Positions 47,620-59,729 of a stretch of DNA of 64,000 nt are shown one piece after another (positions within the stretch are counted from its first letter, which is position 1; the number at the start of each line of letters is the position of its first letter). The position numbers and the translations under genes are program-made. The notes below the pieces were generated by a model, which worked only from the letters and a program-made list of their open reading frames with translations, made no database searches and was not told where the DNA came from. Source of the stretch: Telmatactis stephensoni (Eukaryota > Cnidaria > Anthozoa > Actiniaria > Isophelliidae); assembly GCA_029948255.1 (NCBI GenBank), contig JALIZF010001907.1, positions 998,001 through 1,062,000 of the forward strand, written 5' to 3'.

Positions 47620-50590
47620 ACGTTTTTCTTACAATTATAAACCTCACTTCTCAGGTAGTTTACAACCTTCTACTTGAATCTTACACATAACTGAAACGTT
47701 TAATTATATATATATTTAAATTGTATGGTTATTATGATAACAAATATATGAGGGAAAAAATATATATATATAATAATAATAATAACAAAATAATAATGAT
47801 ACTATAAATAATACTATTGCAACATCAATCTTGCATGAACTGAAAAAATATAGGGGTCCTATCCCTACCTACTGTCAGAGGCTACAAGAAAAGAGTCGAC
47901 CGAAAATGGGATGGCTATTTACTTAGCTTGTAGGTCACGTGATTACAGAGGGACAAAAGTACAGTAGAAACTCTCTAACATAGACACCGAAGAGCCAGAG
48001 AAAAGTGTTCGTATTATAGAGGTGTTCTAACTATAGAGGTCAGGCTTATGACATCATTTTAAAGTTTTATAGTGTTGCTTGCAGATTAATTTGATTGGTA
48101 ATGGCCGGCCGCAGCACTATGTTCATTCTACATTACTGTTTTCTTGTATTGATTCGATCTTTTGCAATCAGAACAATATTTCAACTTACAAGATGTCAGA
48201 GGTACAAGAGTAGAATTTGTATGAATTTTGTCATCTTGAGACGAGATTGGGTGCAGAGCTTTATCCGTAATGATAGAGAGAGTCCATAGAAAGCCGCGCG
48301 CCCATGGCGTAAAGGTAAGAGTGGCACGAGGCGTAGCCGAGTGCGACTAGTGCGCGAGCCGGTGCTGCCCATGGGCAAATAGTTCATAGCTTTCTGGCCA
48401 ATCAGAACGGGCGTAAGATTGTAGCTATATGTTATAAATAGATATATTTTTTTAACAAAGAATGTGTGGAGATTATTTGCCGGGACCTAAAGATCTGTCC
48501 GTAATATGTAGGTCTACATTGTCGTTTTATCAGTATAAATATGATAAGATATAGGTAAACAAAATTAGTTGCCATATTTATTCACGAAGAGATTTAAGAA
48601 ATTAAATATTTTTGCGACCGATGGACGAATTAAATCTACACAGATGGATGCACTGTGGTAAATATAGACATGTTTATATTTTGAGGAGTTACATTTTGTC
48701 CTTGGAATTCATTCCATCCTCGGAGCAGGTGTGTTTAGTCACCGTCAACTAACTTTTTTTTTCATTTTTAGTTTCGGATAATCAACGAATCATCAACGGC
48801 CGGTTCTTCCCCGCCATTTCCGCAGTATTATTTTTGATAAAAATAACTAAGTGTTGCAATCTATTTTTTTCCTTGATATCATTAAGACATAATTAACGCA
48901 CAGTCGCAATATATATGGCCCGAGTGTCAACTAATAGAGGGAAACGGGAGAGAGAGGAAAAAGAGATATAAATAAACCAACATCCATTGGCAGTCAGCTG
49001 TTTAATATTGCTGGGTTTTTTATTAATTTTTTGCTTGCTCTTTGTTGTTTGTTGCTGTACTCAATTTTTGAGGGGTTAACAATACGGGATTCTAACTTTT
49101 GGTGGTTGCCTGCAGGGTCATATTGCTTCTACTTCCCACTGAGTCTCTCAATGTGATACCTGTAGACTTTGATGCTTTTATCAGTAATTAATACTAGTTG
49201 TAATACGTTATTAAGAAGAGAAATCCAATTTGTATTCACCCAACCATTGTATTATTCTATTTCAAGAATTAAATTCAATTAGCATTCTTTATACTTTAAT
49301 AGAATTTTACTTGTAATATTTTAATTATAATTAGACCTGATCGTGTGATCAGACAGACATGAATTATTTCAAAACTTCCTTGCAAGCTATGTGGAATATA
49401 TATTTACTTTAAGCGAGTAAAAATAGAACTTCATTATATAATTGGGCTAATAATTAGTGAAATCAACACTGGTTTTACTGAGTAAGTTTTAATTTCGGAA
49501 AAAATCGATCCCATGTGTGTGTGTCAAAGCGAGTGCCAGACATGATAAGGCACGAGTCATGATATCAGAGTAAACTTACCTTGCTGTGTTCAAGTAAATA
49601 TAAAGAGGTACTTGTCATATTTTGTTATGCCGAAGAAAGGGAAAAACTTGGGAAAGATAACCTTTAAAATTCAAGCAACTTTCAGTCTAAATACGTCTAG
49701 CATGCTCCCTGCCATCCTTGAGTGAATCTCTCGTCAATTTACGATGTGCATCAATCATCTTCCATCAAGAAACGAGATAGCAGTTTATCGCGTGTTCGTG
49801 TTACGGCACTGAGACGCAAGCCAGCCAGTATCAAGAGCCCATATAAAGTGGTACGTTAATGGGAACATTAAACTTGTAGAGTTCCAGAACTGTATGGCGG
49901 TAGAAAATAATTGATGTTAGTCTATTCTTGGCCGTCAATGTGCGACCTTTGTCCTACTGTTTCTGAGTAATTAACACGGAACAAGCGTTGCAACGGGGCC
50001 GAGTGACGGAAATCAGCATGGCCCCACCCAGCAAAATTGTGAGTCAAACGGATGCACTGAACCTGGCTCTGTTTATTGCTGACTTTTCTCATGAAGTTTA
50101 CTTCCTTCAGTGTCTTCAAACCAGAGAAGGCTGAGAATAACTTTTGGAGTAACGCTCCAATTACCGAAACAAGTGCTTCTAAGTGGCACACAAGGCTCGA
50201 GTAGCATATGCTATATTGAGTAATGATGACGTCAACGTTGCTAGGGATGACATCATCATTCTTTTCAGAGTGGCTCGTAAAAGATCGTCAGACAATAAAG
50301 TCTACTTCTGGGAAGCAATTATCATCAATTTTACCAACTTAGATTTCCAAACAAAACTCCCAAGAAAACAATTAATTTCTCAGCAACAAAAAATACTAGT
50401 AAATAAACATTGGACTAAAAATAACTATAACAATTGTGACTATATGACTAAAGTCAAAATAAATATTTCTCCTATTTATAGATTGTATAAGGTCATATTA
50501 TTTATGTGTGCTGAAATGGAACTTGTCTCATCAAATATGGATTACAGTGCAAAAGCCACAGAAGATATATAATTATTTTGTTAAAAAGTT
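47620..50590. other. Intergenic, no firm gene
   Basis: A plus-strand open block before a donor-like GTGGTACGT at about 49857 and a 129-codon plus-strand frame at 50183-50572 have no recognisable protein features. Near 48300-48375 CCCATGGCG and CTGCCCATGGGC suggest a repeat fragment. Confidence 0.35.
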
Positions 50591-50935
50591 AAAGTGGGAC
50601 GACAATGAAATTTGAAAATGATTTGAAACTTGGCTGAATATATCTATATGGCTCCTATAATCACAAAGCAACATATTTTATTTATATTCAAGAGACAGAT
50701 CAAAATTATCAAGTATATTAGCATCTAAATTGTGTCAGAGTAAATTACATCATTTACTCAAACCTATTGTTCTCTTGGCTTTTAAATCCAAATTTCTCAG
50801 TAATAACGAGCTTGAAATGCAGAATTTTTGGGAAAGTAATTCTTCATATGTATTATTTTATAACCATCATTGAGTTACTTCAACTAGGAGTAATCAATTT
50901 CCAATTTTGACCAATTTTCATCGTCGTCCCCCTTT
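50591..50935. mobile_element. Inverted-repeat MITE, family A copy 2
   Basis: The ends AAAGTGGGACGACAATGAAA and TTTTCATCGTCGTCCCCCTTT are inverted. The interior matches 167-530. Confidence 0.7.
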
Positions 50936-51151
50936 AAAAAGTCTGTCAGTAGCATATTATTTTAGACTAGCCTGTGCTACAGCTGAACAAAACCATGTTT
51001 AGATTGGTCTGAACCTAACCAGGATTTTGTTCGTCTGCAATGCAGGCTAATTTAGATGCTATAATATAAAAACAATAGCAGTCCAAGAGAAAATTAATCA
51101 ATGAGAAGTTTATTGAATAGAAATAACAGCTTCTGATTTATTCCATTTCAG

Positions 51152-51787
51152 GATTGCCAAGCAAGGTGTCTATAATGGAACAGACTTGAAAATGCTTGCA
51201 AATTCAGTTGATGCAATGGCCAAAAACAAGCAGTTCATCATGTCCCACAAGCAAAGGTTACATGATCAGTTGCTTATTGTCACATCACAGACCTTGTTTG
51301 AGTTTCCTTCGGTAACAACCATTACAGAGTTGCTGTTTGAAAATTCTGTTAAATAATACAATAATCACAACAATGTGGAAAGTCCCGTAAAATTATGTCA
51401 TTGCAACCATATTTAAGGTTTAAAATCAAAAATATTGAGGGAAAAGTAACATTTGCATCAGAAATATAATACCTATAATACCTAATGGAAATGTCCACAT
51501 TATAAAAAAAACATTACAAGATCTGTTTTTCCCATTTTTTCTTTATCCAGTCCCAACTCTACATGAAGCAAATTGCTTTAGTTGTATTGCTATTGATCTG
51601 CAGGTTATTGGGCATAAAATGTTCATTATAAAATGTACACAAAGTTTTGCCAAACCTATCCAGGCAAATTCTGAAAGAAATATTGGACATACTTGTTTGC
51701 ACGAGTAAAATGCCTGGACCACAACAGTGCATTCAGTTACTTAATCAGTGGTTACAACAGAATGTTGTGAATGCAATAAATGCTTAA
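51152..51787 (+). CDS. 3' end of an unidentified spliced gene
   Basis: Three consecutive exons fit together with matching phases: 51152-51311, 51551-51603 and 51664-51787 (TAA at 51785). They give about 111 C-terminal residues including MLANSVDAMAKNKQFIMSHK, LLIVTSQTLFEF and CIQLLNQWLQQNVVNAINA. The acceptors are TTCCATTTCAG, CTTTATCCAG and ACCTATCCAG, and the donors GTAACA and GTTATT. The peptide looks helical, perhaps ARM/HEAT-like, but no family was recognised. Upstream exons were not found; a MITE sits at 50591-50935 just 5'. It converges with the ATPase beta gene. It could be an intact gene with distant exons or a gene fragment. Confidence 0.5.
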
Positions 51788-52047
51788 TTCAGTGGTAAAA
51801 ACAAAGATACACTGGAAATATAACTACAAAAAGAAATCACAGGATATATTCCCATAGTCAATGAAGTTGATTCTTTGATTTACATGCCATATAAATCACA
51901 GAATAAATTTCATCAGCCTATGCTAATTGAGATTAAAAAAATTGGGGATTTCCCTACTGTAAAACACATTTCCACTTATATGCAAAGATACACATAACTT
52001 GATTCAAAAGATTATCAACCTCCAGTTCAAGTCAACAAGTGCCTGAT

Positions 52048-55000
52048 TTATTTAATCTCGATTCGGATTTTGTTGTATGCTCCTCTTTCTAAAAGGTAGG
52101 TTGAAGACCTCTCTATATTGTCGGCATAGGCATCACAAAAGACTTTCTTACTGCTTGTAGCATTGACCTGGATAGCAACAATGGGTGCTAGCCAGTGGCT
52201 ACCTCCACGGAATGGAAAGAAACTTACAGGGAAACCTGGAGTATCTTTAGGATACACCTAAAAATCAAACAAAAATAGAACTAATGAGTTATCAATATTG
52301 GTCCATGTGTAAAAAACACAAGCAGTCTCAACACAAATTCCAAAATAGAACACAGTTGGCTGCCACTAGTTGTATTCAAAAGGGGAAATACAATAGTTAT
52401 TTCAAAGAGACCTAGAAGCATCTTGGTTTTGAATTTTAAAAAAATGATCACAAAAAAACAACACACAATAAACAATATTTGTTTATTTCACTCATGCTTA
52501 AAAGTATAGAAATCTCAAGATATAACTGTTTTCACACTTGGGAGATTAAGCATGAGATATTTTTGTCATTGCATGCTATCACTGAAACTTGTGTTCAGAA
52601 CATCTGTTGAAGCTTTTTCAAGTATAGATTGAGTTCTCGCTAGAACATCATCAAAAACAAAGACATACATGTGATTTGAGGGCCATTAGTTTACCAGTTC
52701 ACACTGTTATATGTTACCCTTGTAAAATAAAGTTTATCATTATTATTATTATTATAAAGCGTCTTATGCTTAAGCTCCTGTCTATTTTATTGATGTGGAC
52801 AAGTTCCTTAGCAATCATAATGTGATCCAAAACTGTAATTAAGATTCTGTTTCAGGCTAATGCTTCTTGGCCAACTTAAGAATTCAAAAACTTGAAAGAA
52901 AGTCAAAGTGACTCACCTCACCACCTTTGCATTCGATTTTCACATAGGTACGTCCAGTGTCTGGTTCAGGAACCCAATCGTAGACCTGAAAATGAGAACC
53001 AAATCACTGTCATGGGAATGTGTTCACACACCTTTTTGTAGATAACATTTTGACAATTGTCACATAGTATTCTGAAATGGCTTTGGAAACTGAACATTAT
53101 AAAACATGAAGCCCAGTCATTGAAATGAAGATAAATTTCTAGTACCCACAGCATAACATTCTAAACATTCACAAAGATCATGAGCACCAAAGCTCAATAT
53201 TCTATTACTAGTCATTATTACAGGGCTGTAGCTAGACTGAAATGTTTGCCAAGGCAACTAGGGCTTTGGGCAAACTCCCCCGAAAAAATTTGAAATGTAG
53301 ACCCTTGGAAATGTGATTTCAAATGAATTGAGAGGAGGTTTTGGGACATATTTATTGTACTAAAGTTGTGTCTATTTTGCACATTCTGGCAAAGAAACTG
53401 AAGAGAAAAAATAATAACATCTGAAACTGTTTCACTTGCCTCGTGGTAGCTACAGCCCTGCATTATATTCCTGTTTGCAGATGCAAGCAAAATGTACTTT
53501 ACCCTGCGAGCAGAATCTTCTTTAACCTCCTTCCCAGGCAAAAGCCCGGGAAGGAGGTTAAAGAAGATTCTGCTCGCAGGGTAAACTTACTTCAACTTAC
53601 TTAGAAGGATACAAACCTTATTCATTTTCATGTAAAAACAAGGAGCCCCCTCTTCATAACCAAAGGTGAAGTTTTCATCTCCTTTTTTGTAGCAAGGTCC
53701 AAGTTTAGTCAAATCAAAGTAACACTGCTTTTTAGCATCAGCTGGACGAGGATCAGGTGAGGTAAAGTTGCAAGGTTCTTGTAAAAAATCATCTTTATTC
53801 GCTCCAGTTTGGTCTTCATAGTCTTGAAAGTTAAAAGAACAATGATGTCAATTTTGAAACATGAGTATGGAATTTTGAGTACAGTTTAAAATGAAAAGTT
53901 GACAGCATTCCAAACCTTTCAAAAACCTTTTGATGATATCCACATTTGAGTCATAGGTTGAAGGATCATCGGGCTTAAATGATGAAATTTTGTGATGAGG
54001 TGCTGTTCTAAGGACTGAAAGAGAAAACATTGATTTAGAAAGTAAACTATTATTGTACCTTAAGATACAAATAACTTTTGCAATATCTGTCATGAGTAAA
54101 AATCCTCATCTAGCATAATCAATATATCCTTCAAGATAAACTCAACTAGAAGTCCAAGGGTCAACTATCTGCCATGAGGATTGGAAGTTGGGAGACTACC
54201 ACAGTTTTTGTTCTGAATTGACCTTTTAAGTACACCATGAACTCTGGCTTATAGACACCCCCTCTCCAGTTTTCAGCCTCTTTAACAGCAAATAAATAGT
54301 CACTGTACCTGATGCTTAGCGCAAGGGAATGGGGGAGAAAAGTGTCCTATCAGGATGTATATAGCTAAAAGCTTTAGTTCTCTTACTTACAAGCCCCCCT
54401 GATATTTGCCTGATAATCAGACAGTCAGAGATTGTTCATTACACTTACTCTCCCCCTCTATCTGATTCACCAAACCCAGATCCCCTTTCTTGACATCACA
54501 ACAGCTGTTTGACTACTAACCAATAGGATTGTTTGCATGAAATGGTCCGAAGCATTTTGACTACACTTAGAATTTCTACATTTTCAAAAAATGAGTGAAC
54601 ATTTTTGAAAATATAACTGTGGTAAATAATTATCCTCTTGTGTTTAATTCTAGGGTTAAATCTTGTCTAATATTAACTACTATGGCTAATAAGAGACCAA
54701 AAGTATGTTCCTGATGTATTTATTTGTTGCATACCTTTTCTCACTAAGGTGCAGTAAAACAGGCAACAAAATCATGCAACATTGTTGGGTTGCAAGTTGT
54801 AAGAGCAAATGTTGCTCTCATTCCCACCCTGCACAAAATGAATTTTCTTTGTTGCAAAAAGCAGAAAGTTTGTTGATCATTTTACCATACCTTTAATCAA
54901 AGCAATAACATTTCAAACATACTGCAGTTTGGCAAAAATATTAGCCCCTCTCTGATTGATCAAATTTGAACAATCCTACAAATGTAGAACACAAGTTTTG

Positions 55001-57747
55001 CTTTGGTGAATCAGACAAGGAGGGTGAGAAAAAGTGTAATGGATGATCTCTGACTGTCTGATAATCAGGCTACCCTGATATAAGCTCTCCCACTTATAAG
55101 CCCATGACAAAACCCTTACAAACCATAGGCAGCCCAAGCTCATTATCTAGCAGTTTATCAGGCTGGAAGCTTGGCTGCTAACAAGTAGACAAAAATACTT
55201 TCCGTTTGTCCAAATAACACCAAAGTTTGTCCTAGCCTGCATTAATAATTGTTCTAACCAGTGTATAATTATCTTCCTCCAGCAATCATGAGTTATGGAG
55301 AAACAAAATCATTTAGTTTGAATTCCCAATCTCCTGTGAGGCTTGAAGCCAAGGCCCACCCCCATTTTGTCATGTGATGATATGACAGCCTCGCTTTTGA
55401 ATCAACACATGGGGGATGGTTATGTTATTACTGCGAGCAAAGCGAGTAGCTATACTAATTTTGACGGTGTTGAGCTTCCTGTGTTTTATAGCTGGGATAC
55501 AACTCAACTATTTGGATTTTCCGAGCAATGATTTGACATCATCAAAATGAGTAAATGCTCATGCAAGGCCAGCGGTTATTACTACTACTGACACAAAGCA
55601 CTATTTTGGGGAAGACAGTGCATGTTTTTTGATGCGGTCTTATGTGCTCAATGCCATCCCATTTCACAGAGAGCGGAGTCGCTGTACTCTAGATCACAGA
55701 GGCTTGATTAGATTAGACTTTAGTTCCTTCAGCTACAAGTATTAGCAAATCTAATACTGATTGAGGGTCAAGTATTGAGAGGTTCAATTCCCAATAAACA
55801 AGTGACTATCGACAGGGCGGAAAAATGTTTAATAGCCTCTCATAAACGACCCCATAGGTTTTTAAAGCTCAATATTTTGTAAACATGCTCTTAGGGGCCA
55901 AGGAACAGAATATCAAATATTGACCAAAATTAATTGGATGTTGGTTTAGAGAAATATGCCTTGTACTTTGGGAGAGGTGACATTTTGATCAGCAGAAAAA
56001 TCATTGTTTTAATAAATATCCCCACGAAGTTTTACTGTAACGTCACAAGGTTTTGTAAAAAGTTTTTACTTAAGCCAGAAGAATTGTAGCAGTTACTGTT
56101 TGTCATGCTTCATTATCAGTTTATGAAAAAACTATGAAAACAGTCGCTTAGCTGTTTTTCCGCTATGTTGTGACTATCTGTGACCAGGCTGTTATTTCAC
56201 TTCAGATGAAATTTGTTCCAGATTTATACCTCTGTTTGCATGCTATAGAGTGTGAGAACTTCAATCTCTTTTCTTGGAGATATTGATGATGGATATAAAC
56301 CCTGACTGAACTTTGTAACAGACAGACTTTAACTGTAACTCTATACAAACTGAGTGCAGCCAGACTGAATGCAGCCAAGCATGAGGTAGACTAATAGATG
56401 TATATCTTTAATAAAAGGGAGGAAAAAAATCATTGTACCTTTATGTTTGTGTTCTAAATTGTACACTGGGTACCCATGGTATCTATATCGCAGCACCTCA
56501 CTTTATATTAGAAATGGCTAGCATTAATGTATTCTGTAATTATCTTTGCCAAAGATCGTATTTTAGAGTCATAGAATTTAATGTGTATTAACAAATTTAA
56601 ACTGCCAAATAATGAGCTTGGGCTGCCTGTGTTACAAACATGTGTAAACCTGGGCTTACAGCTGCAGAAGTCAGTATCTAGCATACCACTGTTTATTGGT
56701 GTAGATGTAACACAAAGCACTTGCACAAATATACTTGAAATTTGATATCTCAACAACCATTTCCATACGATTGGTTTGGGGTCAACAACAAGAAATTCGA
56801 TACATTATCTCAACCAACGAGGAAATTTTCAATTATTTAGTCAATCAAGGATTTGAAATTCAAAATAAATTTAATAACAGATATCCGAAAGAAGTCCAAA
56901 AGCGAAAATGTAACTTAATTCTTGTAAAATGCAAGTTTAAAACCCTCTGGGTACATGTGGGTAATCGAAGTGGACGAGCGACCTTTCCGCAACGCCCCTT
57001 TATCTATGTTTTGGAGCTTCATAAATTAGCAACGATTTGAAGGCTACTTTTATCGTTGGCATGCATCGACTAGTCAACGAATATTTTAGCTAAACAATGT
57101 TTTGCAAACACTGTAGTTGATGCCGCATTGCACGGTCAAAGGTTTCATTTCTTGTTTGATCAAGTGAAACCAAAGAATGAATTCAAACCTACAGCTTGTA
57201 AGGCTAATTATTGCTAGATAATGTGTTTACAAGCTAAGAAACAAAGAAGATTAAGATCATGAATACTGCAAAGCTAAGTTTATTGGCGCACAGTCTCTGC
57301 TTTATTCAAATTCGATTTCAATACGGGCCTAGGCCGTGACTGAAAAATACACAAGATCCTCGTGAACATTTGCATAGAAGACAAGGAAGTACAATTTAGG
57401 CTAATTTTAGAGACTGTAAGAAAAAAATTAACTTAAATTCACTCTGTTAAGCTAGGTGATATAAGTTACTTACCAGATTTGCCCGCCAGATACTGCGTAA
57501 ACTTCGGTCCCTCCGACGGTTCAGGCATTGTGGCAAGAAACGCGTTCAGCATTGCAGCAAAAAAAGCCGCAAGGCACAAGTAGAAGATGACAAAAAATAG
57601 AGTGATCTTAGCTAAAAATTGTATAAGAGAGAAAATAAAATTAAAACGAGCAATGAAACCCTTCTGAGTTAAGTGAAAATCGCTTTCACGCACCGCCACC
57701 TCGATTTGCGAAATAAGCCGGCAAACATGATGGCAGCAATCCATCAT
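52048..57747 (-). CDS. ATP1B-like: Na+/K+-transporting ATPase subunit beta
   Basis: The beta subunit is a type II membrane glycoprotein needed for folding and surface delivery of the Na+/K+-ATPase alpha chain. Exons in gene order: 57747-57474, 54014-53916, 53822-53617, 52985-52917, 52257-52048. Junctions are GT/AG and in phase, giving 285 residues (typical about 300). There is a short cytoplasmic N-terminus, one transmembrane segment (about residues 45-72, with FFVIFYLCLAAFF), then an ectodomain with ISSFKPDDPSTYDSNVDIIK, Cys pairs (EPCNFTS...KKQCYFDL, GPCYKKG...GAPCFYMK, IECKGGE...VFCDAYADNI) and two NFT glycosylation sequons. The six ectodomain cysteines match the three conserved disulfides. 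The C-terminus ends IRIEIK. Two adjacent ATGs open the frame. The first intron is 3.4 kb. Confidence 0.93.
53221..53460. mobile_element. 240-bp hAT-like MITE
   Basis: The ends CAGGGCTGTAGCTA and TAGCTACAGCCCTG are perfect 14-bp inverted repeats beginning CAG, as in hAT elements. The flanks CATTATTA and CATTATAT agree at 6 of 8, a decayed 8-bp duplication. It lies in the ATPase beta intron between exons 4 and 3. Confidence 0.78.
53498..53585. mobile_element. 88-bp perfect palindrome, Mutator-like foldback
   Basis: Arms of 38 bp (TTTACCCTGCGAGCAG... and ...CTGCTCGCAGGGTAAA) pair without a mismatch around a 12-base loop at 53536-53547. If the end is TACCC, the flanks AATGTACTT and AACTTACTT agree at 7 of 9. 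It lies 31 bp from ATPase beta exon 3. Confidence 0.8.
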
Positions 57748-57911
57748 TTCGCAACAAAAAAAGAGTTAGTTCGGTTTGAAATATTACCCCAACTTGAGGC
57801 ATTTCTTCCCATTACTTCTCCTTTTTCTTTGTTGTAAAGGAAGAGCCCAAAGTCTCTTGCTGTATTTTGAAATCGCTGCCATTTCGACAAACCCTTTGGG
57901 GACTCTGCGTA

Positions 57912-57977
57912 CGCCATCTTGGAAGTTCAACCACGCTATTACTTGTGCCACAGGGTGCAAGTCACGTGATCACCAAT
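57912..57977 (-). promoter_or_regulatory. Promoter motifs upstream of ATPase beta
   Basis: The minus strand carries CCAAGATGGCGT (YY1-like). The plus strand carries GTCACGTGATC (57961-57971, E-box) and CCAAT (57973). They lie 165-230 bp upstream of the start codon. The E-box with flanks AAGTCACGTGATCA is the same as the one upstream of DGK. Confidence 0.35.
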
Positions 57978-59682
57978 CAAAGAAAAGCAGAGGGAGGGGA
58001 GGGAAAGGAAATGTATGCTAGGGCAAAAATGTACAAGAAAAATCATATCTTTGACCAGAGACTAAAAATACAATTAAATAGTGTAATACTTGATATACGT
58101 TATAATTAAGAAACAAAAACATCTTTTTCTTTTCTCTCTCAAATGTTTTATCATTTCATGAGAATCCAATATCTTCCCTTTTTCCTTTGTATGTGTCACA
58201 ACTAGAAACTCTTTTTTAGACTTTGACCTTTGAATTTTGAAATAATAAGCATATGAAAAAATAATTTTAAAAACAGAATGTGGTGCTTTTTAATGTCTTC
58301 TAGTTATAGTTCATCCAAGTAACCTACAGTTGAAATTGAAAAATCCATGAAAGAATTTATTACAGAATTAAAGAATCTTGACTAGTACGAAGGATTTTAT
58401 CTATTAATAAGTTCATCATAATATTTTTCTGGGGACTAATTCTTACTGTTTCACTTTGTCATACTTGCCCTCCCCTCCCTACATATTCTATACTATGACG
58501 TCATTACACCGGGCTGCTGTTGCTACGAGACTTGATCAGACAATCCCCACAAGCATTTTACCAGTATCGCCTTTCTCGTCAATATTTTATAACTTTGGAG
58601 CTTATAAAAATGCTAGGCTACTCAATAATGTTAGGGCATCACAAGCAGGTTTGATCATGAGTCATTTAATAGCAAGTGATGTGAGGAAAAAAACACGGAA
58701 GTGAACGTTATAAATGGTAAGTGAAACCTTTCCCGTTTATTACAACAATAAGCTTATAAGTTAATAAATTGGGGAGGGAAAATCATTCTTAATTCACTGA
58801 TAAACCAGTTGCTAAAGTGCAGATACAAACGGCTTTGGTGATAGTTCTTCCGTTAGGATGAACTGTGAAACTTCGAACAGCCTTCGGCGTGCGTTGAGTT
58901 GCTGAAATAGCAAGTAATCAAGCCTAACAAATTAAACCATAAACCAAAGCACTAGCTCGAATATAAAGATATAGAATGGCCATAAAGAAAACTTGAATAG
59001 CTTGAATATCAAAGAACGATACAGAATGGGCCAAATTCTAAACTCCGACAAAACTTTTCTAATGACGAGCGGCAAGTTTTCAGTCGTTTTATTTTTTGGT
59101 GTAAACTTTAAGCTTATTTCCATATTTCAATCGCAAGAAAACTATTTTTGTTTGCAAACGAAATTAAAGTACATAACTAAAAAGGGAAGTCTACGATCCG
59201 CAATGCTTTAAAAAGCAAACAGCTTTTATTAGTTTTCATGCATGAAAAAAGTAATGAAAAAATCCTGGTAACAGAGGCTATACTTTTGTAAGTATTACCA
59301 CATCTTTTGGATTAAACAATTTGCGTATTTCGGCAAATACGTTTATTCTAGCTTCAAATAAGACATATAAATGTTGTGGTTTACTATTGTTTCCTCTGGT
59401 TAAATTTTTCTGAAAGTTCTTTGAAAGTTTAGGGTTTTATGTTATGCTTAAGTTCAGGGTTTTATGTTTAAGTTTAGGGTTTTGTGTTATGTTTCAACTA
59501 AAAAGAAATGGATTAAGAAAGCAAAAACAATGCAGTAAACGAATCTAAACCAGCGGAAAATGTCAAACAACAACAAATACACTTTTCATTTTATATTATT
59601 TTTTGATTCTTTAATTTGCGAAATTTGAAGTTTTGGGAGGAATATTTTTATAATGGTCAGCGGTAAGTGGCGGTAAATAAGA
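57978..59682. other. Intergenic between ATPase beta and CFAP44
   Basis: A possible plus-strand leader exon ends at ATG|GTAAGTG at 58715, with a 69-codon frame starting at the ATG near 58495 inside it. It could be a CFAP44 5' UTR exon, but no transcript evidence exists. TTTAGGGTTTT-like repeats are near 59430-59490. Confidence 0.35.
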
Positions 59683-59696
59683 ATCACCATAGCAAC
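59683..59696 (+). promoter_or_regulatory. Candidate RFX X-box upstream of CFAP44
   Basis: ATCACCATAGCAAC resembles the X-box GTTGCCATGGCAAC at 10 of 14 positions, with an intact second half-site. It is 34 bp upstream of the CFAP44 start. RFX factors drive ciliary genes in animals, so position and gene type fit. Confidence 0.4.
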
Positions 59697-59729
59697 GATA
59701 CTCGAATATCGTTCAAGTAATATTCCAAA

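Noticed and set aside
49922..50572. 89-codon minus and 129-codon plus frames
   Set aside because: No recognisable domain, splice context or codon pattern; kept only as unexplained sequence.
59404..59490. TTTAGGGTTTT repeats as interstitial telomere
   Set aside because: Too few and too irregular compared with TTAGGG arrays.
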